A DNA stretch of 64,000 nucleotides, taken from positions 62,001-126,000 of the forward strand of contig CAVWTN010000001.1 in NCBI GenBank assembly GCA_963757945.1. The letters run 5' to 3'. Both the position numbers and the translations under genes were made by a program. The DNA comes from CAVWTN01 sp963757945 (GTDB taxonomy: Bacteria; Vulcanimicrobiota; Vulcanimicrobiia; Vulcanimicrobiales; Vulcanimicrobiaceae). How positions within the stretch are numbered: position 1 is the first letter of the stretch; every line of letters starts with the position of its first letter. Shown one piece after another: positions 24,999 to 34,630 of the stretch. Below the pieces are notes generated by a model. It ran no database searches and had not been told where the DNA came from. It saw nothing but the letters and a program-made list of their open reading frames with translations.

Positions 24999-26990
24999 TC
25001 AGGTCCGCGTCAACAGCCCCGCCGCGACTTCCGCAACTCGTTCGGGAACGAAGCCAAAAGCCTTCGCGAGATCCCCGGCGGGCGCGGATGCGCCGAAACG
25101 ATCGAGGGCGACGATCGCGCCGCGATCGCCGACCCAGCGTTCCCAGCCCAGCGACGCCGCGGCCTCGATCCCGACGCGCGCCGCGACCTGCGGCGGGATC
25201 ACGGAGTCGCGGTACGCTTGATCTTGGGCCGAGAAGTATTCCCAACACGGCAATGAGACGACGCGCGCGTGCGTTCCGTTGGTCGCGAGCAGCTTTGCCG
25301 CGTCGACCGCGAGGCTCACTTCGGAGCCCGTAGCGATCAGCACGACGTCCGGCGTCCCCTCGCCGCCGTAAACGACGTAGCCGCCGCGCGCGACGTCGGC
25401 GCTGCGGTCGCCGAGATACGGCACCTTTTGCCGCGTGAGCACCAGCGCCGTCGGCCCCTTGGCTTCGACCGCGCACTTCCAGGCCGCGACCGTCTCGAGC
25501 GCGTCCGCGGGGCGTATGACCGCGAGATTCGGCGTCGCCCGTAGCGTCGCGAGTTGCTCGATCGGCTGGTGCGTCGGGCCGTCCTCACCGACGTAGAACG
25601 AATCGTGCGTGAACACGAAGACGACCTTGAGGTGCGAGAGCGCCGCCAGGCGGACCGCGCCCTTCATGTAGTCCAAGAAGTTGAAGAACGTCGCCGTGTA
25701 CGGCAAGAGCCCGCCGTGCAAGGCGATCCCGTTCGCGATCGCGCCCATCGCGTGCTCGCGCACGCCGTAGTGCAGGTTGCGGCCGGCGTAATTGCCGGGC
25801 TCGAAATCGCCTTGCCCCTTCAGATAGGTCTCGGTCGAAGGATCGAGATCGGCGGAACCGCCGAAGAGCTCCGGCAACGCCGCCGCGATCGCGTTCATCG
25901 TTTGACCGCCGGTGATGCGCGTCATCGCGGAGCCGTTCGCCGCGTTGATCTCGGGCCACGGCAGCGAGGCGGGCAACCTTCCGTCGCGCGTCCGTTCGAA
26001 CTGCTCGGCGAGTTCCGGATGGGACGGCTTCCAAGCGGCGTAGGCCGCGTCCCAAGCGGCGTGCGCTTCGGCGCCGCGCGCGCCGTTCTCACGCCACCAC
26101 GCGAGGACGTCCTCGGGCACGAAGAACGCAGGCTCCGCGGGCCAGCCGAGCTTCTCTTTCGTCAGCGTCACGTTCTCGGCGCCGAGCGGGGAGCCGTGCG
26201 AGCTCGCGCTGTCCTGTTTCGGCGAGCCGTAGCCGATGTGCGTGCGGACGAGGATCAGCGAGGGCTTCGCGGTCTCATGCTTGGCGCGCACGATCGCCGC
26301 GTCGATCGCCGCGACGTCGTTGCCGTGCTCGAGCGGAACGGTCTGCGTGTGCCAGCCGTAGGCTTCGAAGCGCTTCGCGACGTCCTCCGTGAACGTGACG
26401 TCGGTGGAGCCCGCGAGCGAGATCTTGTTGTCGTCGTAGAGCACGATCAACTTGCCGAGCCGCAAATGGCCCGCGAGCGAGGCGGCCTCCGCCGAGACGC
26501 CCTCCATCAGATCGCCGTCGCTGACCAGGCTGTAGGTGTAATGATCGATCACGCTGTGCTGCGGCGAGTTATAGAGCGCGGCCAGGTGCGCTTCCGCGAT
26601 CGCCAGACCCACGGCGTTTGAGATGCCCTGCCCGAGCGGGCCCGTCGTCGCCTCGACCCCCGGCGTCAGATGGACTTCCGGGTGTCCGGGCGTGATGCTG
26701 CCGAGCTGACGGAAGGCCTTCAGATCCTCGAGCGATACGCCGTACCCGGTGAGGTGCAGCAACGCGTAGAGCAGCATCGAACCGTGCCCCGCCGAGAGCA
26801 CGAAGCGGTCGCGGTCGAACCAATGCGGATCGCGCGGATCGTGCTTGAGATGGCGAGTCCAGAGCGCGTAGGCGGCCGCGGCGGCGCCGAGCGGTAACCC
26901 GGGGTGACCGGAGTTCGCTTTTTGAATGGCGTCGACCGCGAGAAAGCGGATCGCGTTGATGCGGCGTTCGTCGTCGGCGGTGGTGGGCAC
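24999..26990 (-). CDS. tkt: Transketolase
   Basis: Thiamine-diphosphate enzyme transferring two-carbon units between sugar phosphates, 663 aa. The GTG start has GGGAGG five bases upstream. Motifs include NSGHPGLPLGAAAAAYALWT near residue 27, the ThDP-binding block GDGD-type reading VSDGDLMEGVSAEAASLAGH with YDDNKISLAGST, and the pyrimidine domain DSFYVGEDGPTHQPIEQLAT. The C-terminal domain ends FGASAPAGDLAKAFGF. It heads the pentose-phosphate block after marC (68-base gap). Confidence 0.96.
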   Translation of the reverse strand: MPTTADDERRINAIRFLAVDAIQKANSGHPGLPLGAAAAAYALWTRHLKHDPRDPHWFDRDRFVLSAGHGSMLLYALLHLTGYGVSLEDLKAFRQLGSITPGHPEVHLTPGVEATTGPLGQGISNAVGLAIAEAHLAALYNSPQHSVIDHYTYSLVSDGDLMEGVSAEAASLAGHLRLGKLIVLYDDNKISLAGSTDVTFTEDVAKRFEAYGWHTQTVPLEHGNDVAAIDAAIVRAKHETAKPSLILVRTHIGYGSPKQDSASSHGSPLGAENVTLTKEKLGWPAEPAFFVPEDVLAWWRENGARGAEAHAAWDAAYAAWKPSHPELAEQFERTRDGRLPASLPWPEINAANGSAMTRITGGQTMNAIAAALPELFGGSADLDPSTETYLKGQGDFEPGNYAGRNLHYGVREHAMGAIANGIALHGGLLPYTATFFNFLDYMKGAVRLAALSHLKVVFVFTHDSFYVGEDGPTHQPIEQLATLRATPNLAVIRPADALETVAAWKCAVEAKGPTALVLTRQKVPYLGDRSADVARGGYVVYGGEGTPDVVLIATGSEVSLAVDAAKLLATNGTHARVVSLPCWEYFSAQDQAYRDSVIPPQVAARVGIEAAASLGWERWVGDRGAIVALDRFGASAPAGDLAKAFGFVPERVAEVAAGLLTRT

Positions 26991-27058
26991 ACAAACCTCC
27001 CGGGCGTGATGGTGGGCTCGCTAACTTCGCCGTCGCTTCCGCGGCTCCCCGATAAAAG

Positions 27059-27697
27059 TCACATTGAATGCCGGACGAGCGGGCTCTCGGCGAGTCCGTT
27101 GAGCATGAATTGCACGGCGAGCGCGGCGAGGATGATCCCGAGCAGACGCGTCACGACATGGATGCCGGTGTTGCCGACGACGCGCAGCAGGTAGCTCGCA
27201 CCACGCATGCACAGCCACGTCGCGAGCAGCGCGCCGGCGAACGCGGCGTACACGAGCGCGATCTTCGTACGATCGCCGTGGGCCAGGCTCGTCAACAGCA
27301 GCACCGTCGCGATCGTCCCCGGGCCCGCGATCATCGGCACGGCGAGCGGGAAGACCGCGGCGTTCTCGATCTCCGTGGCGGCCTGTTCCTCCTCATCGGT
27401 GCGTTTCGCACCGGTCTTACGCGCGAAGAGCATGTCGATCGCGATCAAGAGCAGCAGGATCCCGCCCGCGATCGTGAAGGCGGGCAGGGTGATCCCCAGA
27501 TAGTCGAGCAGCGACTTCCCGACCAGCCCCATGAACGCGATCACGCCCATCGCGACCAGGATCGCGCGGTCGACGACGCGCGCGCGCATCTGCGGCGCGG
27601 CGCCCGCCGTCGCGCTGAGCGAGAGCGGGATCATGCCGACCGGATCGATGATCGTGAACGCCGTCGCGAAGGCGGTTGCGGCAAACTTCCAATCCAC
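27059..27697 (-). CDS. MarC-family integral membrane protein
   Basis: A 212-aa inner-membrane protein with six hydrophobic segments. The MarC N-terminal signature ATAFTIIDPVGMIPLSLSAT follows the GTG start, and the second half repeats it as FPLAVPMIAGPGTIATVLLL. The central loop is charged (KTGAKRTDEEEQAATEIE). The family function is unresolved; the old link to multiple antibiotic resistance in E. coli was withdrawn. The longer frame upstream would cross the divergent dapD start and has no homology, so GTG 27697 was chosen. It shares its direction with tkt and may be the first gene of that operon. Confidence 0.86.
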   Translation of the reverse strand: MDWKFAATAFATAFTIIDPVGMIPLSLSATAGAAPQMRARVVDRAILVAMGVIAFMGLVGKSLLDYLGITLPAFTIAGGILLLLIAIDMLFARKTGAKRTDEEEQAATEIENAAVFPLAVPMIAGPGTIATVLLLTSLAHGDRTKIALVYAAFAGALLATWLCMRGASYLLRVVGNTGIHVVTRLLGIILAALAVQFMLNGLAESPLVRHSM

Positions 27698-27797
27698 ATG
27701 GCTTCCGTGCAACTTCGGAAAGGCCGAAGCCTTCGTCGGACCGGCGCGCGGCGGCCGCGCAGAGGAGATCGGGCCTTCATCGCCTGACCCAAACGGC

Positions 27798-28655
27798 ATG
27801 GACACGCAAGAACTCGAGACACGCATCGCCGCGCTCGTCGCCGATCCGGCCGCCGTCACGACCCCCGCCGGGGCCGCGGTCGATGAGGTGATCGCCGCGC
27901 TCGATTCCGGCGCGCTGCGCGTGTGCGAGCCGGCGGACGGGGGCTGGGTCACGCACGCCTGGATCAAACAGGCGATCTTGCTCTATTTCCGGCGCATGAC
28001 GAACCTGCGGATCGCGCCGCCGATCGCAACCGGCGACGATGCGACCGCGTTGCGCGGCATCCCGCCGTCATATTACGACAAACTCCCGACGAAACGGAAC
28101 TACGAGGCGCTCGGCGTGCGCTGCGTGCCGCCCGGGACGGCGCGCTACGGCTCGTTCTTGGGCCGCGGGGCGATCCTGATGCCGGGGTACGTGAACATCG
28201 GCGCCTACGTCGACGAGCGCTCGATGGTCGACACCTGGGCGACGGTCGGATCGTGCGCGCAGATCGGGCGCGACGTGCACCTCTCGGGGGGCGTCGGCAT
28301 CGGCGGCGTCCTCGAGCCGCCGCAGGCGCAGCCCGTCGTGATCGAAGACGGCGCGTTCATCGGTTCGCGCGCGATCGTGGTCGAAGGCGTGTTCGTCGGC
28401 CGCGAGGCCGTGCTCGGCGCGGGCGTCGTGCTGACCGCGAGCACGCCGATCGTCGACGTGCGCGGCAGCGAGCCGCGCATCACCCGCGGCCGCATCGAAC
28501 CGCGCTCGGTCGTGATCCCGGGGACGTTGCCCAAGCGCTTTCCGGCCGGCGAATTCGGCGTCCCCTGCGCGCTGGTGATCGGCGAGCGCAATGCCTCGAC
28601 CGATCGGAAGACCTCGCTCGAATCCGCGATCCGCGACTACGGGGTCGCGCTGTGA
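27798..28655 (+). CDS. dapD: Tetrahydrodipicolinate N-succinyltransferase
   Basis: Succinylates tetrahydrodipicolinate in the lysine/diaminopimelate pathway. The 285-aa protein has the helical N-terminus with GGWVTHAWIKQAILLYFRRM, then PPGTARYGSFLGRGAILMPG. The left-handed beta-helix core follows (VNIGAYVDERSMVDTWATVG, SCAQIGRDVHLSGGVGIGG, LEPPQAQPVVIEDGAFIGSR). It overlaps the next aminotransferase gene by four bases (GTGA), so the two are coupled and probably perform consecutive steps. Confidence 0.95.
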   Translation: MDTQELETRIAALVADPAAVTTPAGAAVDEVIAALDSGALRVCEPADGGWVTHAWIKQAILLYFRRMTNLRIAPPIATGDDATALRGIPPSYYDKLPTKRNYEALGVRCVPPGTARYGSFLGRGAILMPGYVNIGAYVDERSMVDTWATVGSCAQIGRDVHLSGGVGIGGVLEPPQAQPVVIEDGAFIGSRAIVVEGVFVGREAVLGAGVVLTASTPIVDVRGSEPRITRGRIEPRSVVIPGTLPKRFPAGEFGVPCALVIGERNASTDRKTSLESAIRDYGVAL

Positions 28656-29773
28656 ATCCGGCGATCGTCGCGGTCCCGGGTTCGCAGATCCGCGCCCTCA
28701 ACGCGAGGAAGAAGGCAACGTCGATCGACCTCGGCCTCGGCCAACCGACGCTCTATCCCGGCATCGGCCCTTTCGAGCGGGCGACGGCGTGGGTCGCCGA
28801 GCGCGGCTGCGGCTACTCGCTCACGCTCGGCGACGTCGAGTTGCGCGAGCGGATCGCGGCGCACTACGGCTATCCGTGGCTCGGCTCGGCGGAGCACGTC
28901 TGCGTCACCACGGGCTCCCAAGAAGCGCTCTACGTCACGCTCAAGACGCTGCTCGACCCGGCGCACGACGAGCTCTTGATCGTCGAACCGTCGTTTTTGG
29001 TGTACGGCAAGATCGCGCGCGTCGAGGGCGTCGTCGCGCGCACGGTCGCGCTCGACCCCGCCGCCGGTTTCGCCTTCGACGCCGAACGGATCCTCGCGGC
29101 GCTGGGTCCGCGCACGCGGGCGATCGTGATCTGCTCGCCCTGCAATCCGACGGGCCGCACGATCTCGCGTGCTGCGGTGGAGACGATCTCGCGCGCGCTC
29201 GGCGAACGGCCGGGGCCGCCCGTGTGGGTGCTGCACGACGAGATCTACCGCGAGCTCTCGTACACGGACGACGCGGGCGCCTTCGCGCGGCATTACCCGT
29301 ATACCATCGCGATCAATTCGCTCTCCAAGAGCAACGCGCTGACCGGCCTGCGTTTGGGCTGGCTCCAGGCGCCGCGCGAGGCGCTCGCCGAGATCTCGAA
29401 AATGCACGGTTGGGCAACGTCTTGCGCGAGCACGTTCGCACAACGCGTCGCGCTGGACATCTTCGAGCGCAACGCGCTGGGCGAGCATCGCGCGTGGTAT
29501 GCGAATCAGCGCGAAGGCGCGCTCGCCGCGGCGCGCGAGTTCGGGCTCGAGGCCGTCGCGCCGGACGGCGCATTCTATCTCTTCGCGCACGTCGGGGGCG
29601 ATTCGAAAGCCTTCGCCGAGAAACTGTTGATCGAACGCGACGTCGTCACGATCCCCGGTGCGATCTTCGGCGAGAGCGGGGAAGGCTGGCTGCGCACGAG
29701 CTTCGTCGGGCCGCTCGCGGGCGTCCGCGAAGGGCTGCGCCGCATCCGCGAGGCGACGGCGGCGACGGTTTAG
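28652..29773 (+). CDS. PLP-dependent aminotransferase, probable N-succinyl-diaminopimelate aminotransferase
   Basis: Class I/II fold-type I aminotransferase, 373 aa, from a GTG start overlapping the dapD stop. Motifs are DLGLGQPTLYPGIGPFERA near the start, YSLTLGDVELRERIAAHYGY, VTTGSQEALYVTLKTLL, CSPCNPTGRTIS, the cofactor lysine in INSLSKSNALTGLRLGW, and the C-terminal LRTSFVG with the substrate-carboxylate arginine. The position directly after dapD suggests the DapC step. The family also includes alanine and aspartate aminotransferases, so substrate is inferred from context. Confidence 0.85.
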   Translation: MNPAIVAVPGSQIRALNARKKATSIDLGLGQPTLYPGIGPFERATAWVAERGCGYSLTLGDVELRERIAAHYGYPWLGSAEHVCVTTGSQEALYVTLKTLLDPAHDELLIVEPSFLVYGKIARVEGVVARTVALDPAAGFAFDAERILAALGPRTRAIVICSPCNPTGRTISRAAVETISRALGERPGPPVWVLHDEIYRELSYTDDAGAFARHYPYTIAINSLSKSNALTGLRLGWLQAPREALAEISKMHGWATSCASTFAQRVALDIFERNALGEHRAWYANQREGALAAAREFGLEAVAPDGAFYLFAHVGGDSKAFAEKLLIERDVVTIPGAIFGESGEGWLRTSFVGPLAGVREGLRRIREATAATV

Positions 29774-29788
29774 CGTCGAGCTGCGCCG

Positions 29789-30964
29789 TTAAGGAACGGC
29801 GTTGCGGCAGATGCGCTTGCTCGCCGTTTCACGCCCCTCGCGCAGCGTGACGGCCAAGAAGCACGAGCGCAGCGGAGCGCCGTCGCGCGTGAAGCCGAGC
29901 GGGCCGGCGGCGCTGGGGAGGCCTCCCGCGCGCAACGCGGCGAGCGCTTTCGCGCGCCGTTCGTTTCCGCCGTCCGGCCCCGCGCGAGCGATCGCGGCGA
30001 GCGCGGCTTGGGTTGCGACGTAGGCGTCGAGCCCGTCGACGCCCGGCATCAAACCGAAACGCGCGTGGTAGCGCTCCCGAACGCCGGCGGCGGCGCGGGG
30101 ATCGAGCAGCGGCGCGCGCTCGATCCGATCGTACGCGACGGTCGTCGCGGGCGGCCCGTAGCCGCGGTGTTCCATCCGGCGGCGTTCGTCCGTGGAGAGC
30201 ACGAGGGCGGCGGCCGCGGGCGGTGCGAGGAAAACGCCGCGCTCGAGCGGCGCGGCGTAGAGCAGCGCGTCCGGCCCGCGCGTGCCGCCGGATACGCCGC
30301 GTCCAAAGCTGCGCGTGAAGCCCCGCACGGCCTCGCGAGCGCCGGGCCCCGCGCGTTCGATGACGGCGACGTGAAGGTAGCCGCGCCGCCGTGCGAGCGT
30401 CCCGGCGAGCGCGCCCGCGCCCGCCTCGCTCGCGGCGATCCGGAAGAGCGCGGGCGCACCTTCCGGCGCGGGCGCGCTCGATGCGCCGATCGACACGACG
30501 GCGAGCCCCAGGCGCGCAGCCTCGGGCGCCTCGGCGGCCGCGACGTTCGTGCGCAGCGCGCCGACGACGGCGACGATCCGCGGGTCGGCAGCGAAATCGC
30601 GCAGGATCGCCACCGCATCCGCGGGTTGGTCGACGTTATCGAGCCCTTCGTCCAAGTGCGGGTTTTCGTGCCCGTGGAGCGATGTGTCGCGGATGACGGC
30701 CTCCACCCGAATGTGCCCCGGATCCGCGTTCCAGTCGTCGAGCGCGAGTTGCAGCCCCTGCCGCGCTTCGATCCCGTCGTTGCCGTCCAGGCCCGCGAGC
30801 GGCAGCTCGACGCCGAGCAGGGCGGCGGCGGGCGCCGTGCCGCTCGGCTGCGGCGTGGGATCCTGCGCGGCCGCCGCCGGCGCGTACGCGAGCGCGGCCG
30901 CCAGCGCAAGCGCCAGCGCCGCGGAGCGCCGCCCGGGGCAGGCTACTTCGCCGGGCCGATCCAC
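29789..30964 (-). CDS. Periplasmic-binding-fold protein (LivJ-like), exported
   Basis: About 391 aa from a GTG at 30964, which overlaps the aldehyde-dehydrogenase gene by 22 bases; the start is uncertain because no ATG is available. A signal peptide (SAALALALAAALAYAPAAAA) is followed by a type I periplasmic-binding fold: LLGVELPLAGLDGNDGIEAR, LQLALDDWNADPGHIRVE, VVGALRTNVAAAEAPEAARL, and YDRIERAPLLDPRAAAGVRE. The late sequence FGLMPGVDGLDAYVATQAAL matches the hinge region of these receptors. No transporter genes are adjacent, so it may be a stand-alone sensor or an accessory receptor. Composition is extremely Ala/Arg-rich. Confidence 0.72.
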   Translation of the reverse strand: MDRPGEVACPGRRSAALALALAAALAYAPAAAAQDPTPQPSGTAPAAALLGVELPLAGLDGNDGIEARQGLQLALDDWNADPGHIRVEAVIRDTSLHGHENPHLDEGLDNVDQPADAVAILRDFAADPRIVAVVGALRTNVAAAEAPEAARLGLAVVSIGASSAPAPEGAPALFRIAASEAGAGALAGTLARRRGYLHVAVIERAGPGAREAVRGFTRSFGRGVSGGTRGPDALLYAAPLERGVFLAPPAAAALVLSTDERRRMEHRGYGPPATTVAYDRIERAPLLDPRAAAGVRERYHARFGLMPGVDGLDAYVATQAALAAIARAGPDGGNERRAKALAALRAGGLPSAAGPLGFTRDGAPLRSCFLAVTLREGRETASKRICRNAVP

Positions 30965-32346
30965 ACGGTCTGGACGTTCAAGAATTCGCGCATCCCGATG
31001 TCGGAGAGTTCGCGTCCGTAGCCGCTGAGCTTCACGCCGCCGAAGGGCAGGCGCGGGTCGGAGGCGGTCATCCCGTTGATGAACACGGCGCCGGTTTCGA
31101 TCCGCGCCGCGATCGCCTCGCCGCGCGCGATGTCGCTCGTCCAAACGTTTCCGCCCAGGCCGTACGGCGAAGCGTTCGCGAGATCGATCGCGTGCGCTTC
31201 GTCGTTCGCTCTGATCACGGCCGCCGCGGGCCCGAACGTCTCTTCGGTGAACACCGGCATCGCGCGCGTCACGTCGGCGAGGATCGTCGGCTCGTAATAG
31301 GCGCCGGGGCCTTCGATGCGTTTGGCCCCGAGCAGCGTGCGTGCGCCCATGCCGATCGACTCGTGGATCTGGCGCTCGATGTCGTCGCGCAAATCCGGGC
31401 GTGCCAGCGGCCCGAGTTGGGTCTGGGGATCGAGCGGGTCGCCGATGCGCAGCGCACGCGTGTGGCGCACGAACGCCTCGCAGAACGCGTCGTACACGCG
31501 CGTGGCGACGATGAAGCGTTTGGCGGCGATGCAGCTCTGCCCGTTGTTCTGAAAGCGCGCGCGCACCGCGGTCTGCGCGGCCGCTTCGATATCCGCATCC
31601 GCGAGCACGATGAACGCGTCGGATCCGCCCAATTCCAGCACGGTCTTTTTGAGATAACGGCCCGCTTGCGCAGCGACGGCGCTGCCTGCGGCCTCGCTGC
31701 CGGTCAACGTGACGGCGGCGATGCGCTCGTCGGCGATGACTGCGTCCATTTCGCTGCCGGGGACCAGGATCGTCGAGAAGACGCCGTCGGGGACGCCGCA
31801 TTCTTTGAAGATCCGCTCGATCTCGAGCGCGCAGCCCGTGACGTTCGCGGCATGTTTGAGGACGCCGACGTTACCGGCCGCGAGCGCGGGCGCGGCGAAG
31901 CGGAAGACCTGCCAATACGGATAGTTCCAGGGCATGATCGCCAGCACCACGCCGAGCGGGCGATACGCGACGTAACTGCGCGTCGCGTTCGAGCCGATCT
32001 CCTCGGCGGCGAGGATGCGCGCCGCTTCTTCGGCATAATAGGTGCAGGCGGTCGCGCATTTTTCGACTTCCGCTTGCGCCTCGACGATCGGCTTGCCCAT
32101 CTCGAGCGAGGCGATCTTCGCGATCTCGCCCTTGCGCTCGCGCAGATGTGCGGCGACGCGCGCGAGCGCTGCGCACCGTTCGGCGAGCGGCGCCGCGCGC
32201 CACTCCGCGAACGCGCTGCGCGCGGAATCGAGCGTGCCGTCGACATCGTCCGAATCGTGAGAGCCGTAGGTCGCCAGGGGTTCGCCGGTCGCGGGGTTCT
32301 TGGTCTCGATCAGGCCGGCGCGCCGTGGGGAAGCGGTGGTGTGCAT
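30943..32346 (-). CDS. NAD(P)-dependent aldehyde dehydrogenase, succinate-semialdehyde dehydrogenase type
   Basis: Oxidises an aldehyde to its acid, 467 aa. Motifs in order are PLGVVLAIMPWNYPYWQVFR, KHAANVTGCA, FTG-type nucleotide loop reading VTLTGSEAAGSAVAAQAG, the catalytic Glu in LELGGSDAFIVLADADI, the nucleophilic Cys in QNNGQSCIAAKRF, and EETFGPAAAVIRAND. FGGVKLSGYGRELSDIGMRE near the C-terminus is typical of the GabD1/Sad group. Exact substrate is inferred from subgroup resemblance only. The short gap to ftcD (25 bases) suggests an operon with radA and ftcD. Confidence 0.9.
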   Translation of the reverse strand: MHTTASPRRAGLIETKNPATGEPLATYGSHDSDDVDGTLDSARSAFAEWRAAPLAERCAALARVAAHLRERKGEIAKIASLEMGKPIVEAQAEVEKCATACTYYAEEAARILAAEEIGSNATRSYVAYRPLGVVLAIMPWNYPYWQVFRFAAPALAAGNVGVLKHAANVTGCALEIERIFKECGVPDGVFSTILVPGSEMDAVIADERIAAVTLTGSEAAGSAVAAQAGRYLKKTVLELGGSDAFIVLADADIEAAAQTAVRARFQNNGQSCIAAKRFIVATRVYDAFCEAFVRHTRALRIGDPLDPQTQLGPLARPDLRDDIERQIHESIGMGARTLLGAKRIEGPGAYYEPTILADVTRAMPVFTEETFGPAAAVIRANDEAHAIDLANASPYGLGGNVWTSDIARGEAIAARIETGAVFINGMTASDPRLPFGGVKLSGYGRELSDIGMREFLNVQTVWIGPAK

Positions 32347-32371
32347 GCAGAGCCGTTTCGCACGGCGCCGG

Positions 32372-33262
32372 TCAAGTCTTTGTGCTGCAAGCGGCCGGCA
32401 GCTCCCCGGGCTCGAGCCCGAGCTCGGTTTCGGCGGCGGCGAGCAGCGCCGCCCGCGGGACGAGCCCGATCAGCTCGCTTCCCTCTACGGCGACGCCTGC
32501 GCGCGCGGCGAACTCGCGAACGAGCCCGGTGATGCGCAGCAGCGGCACGGCCGCGACGTCGGTGACGTTGCACGAGATCTGCACGCGGCCCGGCGAAAGG
32601 CGCAGCCCGAGCACGCGCAGCGTCCCCAGCCCGCCGTCGCGCTCCCGCAGCGCCCGCGCGAGCCGCCGGGCGAGCGCGAGATCGTCGCTCGCGAGGACGA
32701 TGTTGAAGGCAACGAGCACCTCGCGCGCTCCCACGGCGATCGCCCCGGCGCTCCCATGAAAGAGCGCGCCGCCCACGTCGGGCCGCTCGCCGGCCGCGGC
32801 GCGGGCGGCCAGGCCTTCGAATTCCCCGCGCCGCACGTCGGCGAGCAGCCGGCGTTCGGGTTGCAAGGCGGCCGCGCCGTAGAGCAACGACGGGACGCCG
32901 CAGTCGGACCAGATCGCTTCCGCCGCCTCGCGCGCCAGCGCCGCGGCATCGGCGAGCGTCGCATTCGCGATCGGCACGAACGGGAGGACGTCGAGCGCGC
33001 CGATGCGCGGATGGACGCCGCGCCGCCGGCGCAGATCGATGCGCTCCGTCGTCACGCGCGCGAGTGCGACGGACGCGCCGATCAGTTCGGCGCGCCCGCC
33101 GAAACAGGTGAAGACGCTGCGGTCGTGGTCGCGGTCGCTCGAGCGGTCGGCGAGCAGCGCGCCCGCCCCGGCGAGCGCGGCGGCGCAGGCCTCGATCGTC
33201 GCCGCGTCGCCGCCGTCGCTGACGTTCGGGATGCACTCGAAGAGCGCGCGCTGGCCGCTCAC
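32372..33262 (-). CDS. ftcD: Glutamate formiminotransferase (FtcD-like)
   Basis: Transfers the formimino group of formiminoglutamate to tetrahydrofolate, or acts as the related 5-formyl-THF-linked enzyme. The 296-aa protein carries both subdomains: ALFECIPNVSDGGDAATIEA, then SSDRDHDRSVFTCFGG with the catalytic His/Asp cluster, RRGVHPRIGALDVLPFVPIA, and the C-terminal AFNIVLASDDLALARRLARA plus QISCNVTDVAAVPLLRITGL. The GTG start overlaps the radA stop by four bases (GTGA). No cyclodeaminase domain is attached and no other histidine-degradation gene is near, so the physiological role is open. Confidence 0.9.
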   Translation of the reverse strand: MSGQRALFECIPNVSDGGDAATIEACAAALAGAGALLADRSSDRDHDRSVFTCFGGRAELIGASVALARVTTERIDLRRRRGVHPRIGALDVLPFVPIANATLADAAALAREAAEAIWSDCGVPSLLYGAAALQPERRLLADVRRGEFEGLAARAAAGERPDVGGALFHGSAGAIAVGAREVLVAFNIVLASDDLALARRLARALRERDGGLGTLRVLGLRLSPGRVQISCNVTDVAAVPLLRITGLVREFAARAGVAVEGSELIGLVPRAALLAAAETELGLEPGELPAACSTKT

Positions 33263-34581
33263 GCGAACGCTTCCGAGATCGCTTGCGCGATGTCGCGCAG
33301 GCCGGCCGGCGCGAGCACGCGAGAGAAGCCCAGCCGCTGCGCCTCCGCTTTGCGGCGAAGGCTTTGCGAGACGGCGCGGACCTCGCCCGAAAGGCCGAGC
33401 TCGCCGAAGGCGGCCAGGTGCGGATCGAGCGCGACGCCGCGAAACGCGGACGCGATCGCGAGCGCGATGCCGAGGTCCGCGGCGGGCTCCGTCACCCGCA
33501 GCCCGCCCGCGACGGAGGCATAGACGTCGAACGTTCCGAGCTGCAGGCCCGCATGGCGTTCGAGCACCGCGAGGATCATCGCGAGCCGCGCCGGGTCCAG
33601 GTTCGCGGCGAGCCGGCGCGGCGTGCCGTAGGCGGTCTCGCCGACGAGCGCTTGCACTTCGATCAGGACCGGACGCGAGCCGACGAGGCTCGCGACCACG
33701 CACGATCCGCTCGCGCGCTCGCCGTGTTGCGCGGCCCGGCCGAGAAAGAGTTGCGAGGGATTGCGAACCTCGCGCAGCCCGCGTTCGTCCATCGAGAACA
33801 CGCAGATCTCATCGGCGCTCCCGAAGCGGTTCTTGTGCGCGCGCACGATGCGGTACTCCGAGCTGCTCTCGCCCTCGAAATAGAGCACGGTGTCGACGAG
33901 ATGCTCGAGCAGGCGCGGCCCCGCGATCGCGCCGTCCTTCGTGACGTGCCCGACGATGAACGTGGCGCAATCCGTGCGTTTGGAAAACTCCATGAGCGCC
34001 GTCGTGCAATCGCGCACCTGCGCGACGCTCCCCGCATAGGATTCCACTTCGGGCAGGGCCATCGTCTGAATCGAATCCACGATCAGGAGCCGCGGCTTGA
34101 CCGTTTCGAGCGCGTCGAGAATCTGGCGGAGGTTCGTCTCGGCGAAGAGCAGGAGGTCGTCCCCGGCGCCCAGGCGCGCGGCCCGCACTTTGGTCTGCGC
34201 CGCGGACTCCTCGCCGCACACGTACACGGCGGGACCGGGGTTCGAGAGCGCCGCGGCGAGCTGAACGAGCAGCGTCGACTTGCCCGCGCCCGGTGGTCCG
34301 CCGAGCAGGACGAGGCTCCCCGGGACGACCCCTCCGCCCAAGACGGCGTCGAATTCCGGAAAGCCCGTCGGGACGCGCGCCGTCCGGCCCAGCGAGATAT
34401 CGCCGAGTCGGACGGGGCCGCTCACCGCGGCGCCGCGGTGCCGTCGAGCGGGGGCACTGCGCGCCGGCGCCGGGGCCTCGGCGAACGTATTCCAGGCATC
34501 GCAGGCCGGGCAACGCCCGAGCCAACGCGCCGATTCGTGGCCGCATGCGGAACAGAAGAAGAGCGTCTTCGCCTTCGCCAT
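33259..34581 (-). CDS. radA: DNA repair protein RadA
   Basis: RecA-like branch-migration ATPase that helps process recombination intermediates, 440 aa. The N-terminal C4 zinc finger is CSACGHESARWLGRCPAC (residues 10-27). Walker A is GGPPGAGKST, followed by VYVCGEESAAQTKVRA. The RadA-specific KNRFG motif occurs in AHKNRFGSADEICVF. The Lon-protease-like C-terminal domain shows ASVAGGLRVTEPAADLGIAL and FGELGLSGEVRAVSQ. It leads the minus-strand group radA-ftcD-aldehyde dehydrogenase. Confidence 0.96.
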   Translation of the reverse strand: MAKAKTLFFCSACGHESARWLGRCPACDAWNTFAEAPAPARSAPARRHRGAAVSGPVRLGDISLGRTARVPTGFPEFDAVLGGGVVPGSLVLLGGPPGAGKSTLLVQLAAALSNPGPAVYVCGEESAAQTKVRAARLGAGDDLLLFAETNLRQILDALETVKPRLLIVDSIQTMALPEVESYAGSVAQVRDCTTALMEFSKRTDCATFIVGHVTKDGAIAGPRLLEHLVDTVLYFEGESSSEYRIVRAHKNRFGSADEICVFSMDERGLREVRNPSQLFLGRAAQHGERASGSCVVASLVGSRPVLIEVQALVGETAYGTPRRLAANLDPARLAMILAVLERHAGLQLGTFDVYASVAGGLRVTEPAADLGIALAIASAFRGVALDPHLAAFGELGLSGEVRAVSQSLRRKAEAQRLGFSRVLAPAGLRDIAQAISEAFA

Positions 34582-34630
34582 CGCGCGCGAGCTTTAGCGC
34601 CGGCGACGAGAACTCCGTTCCGCGGCAGCC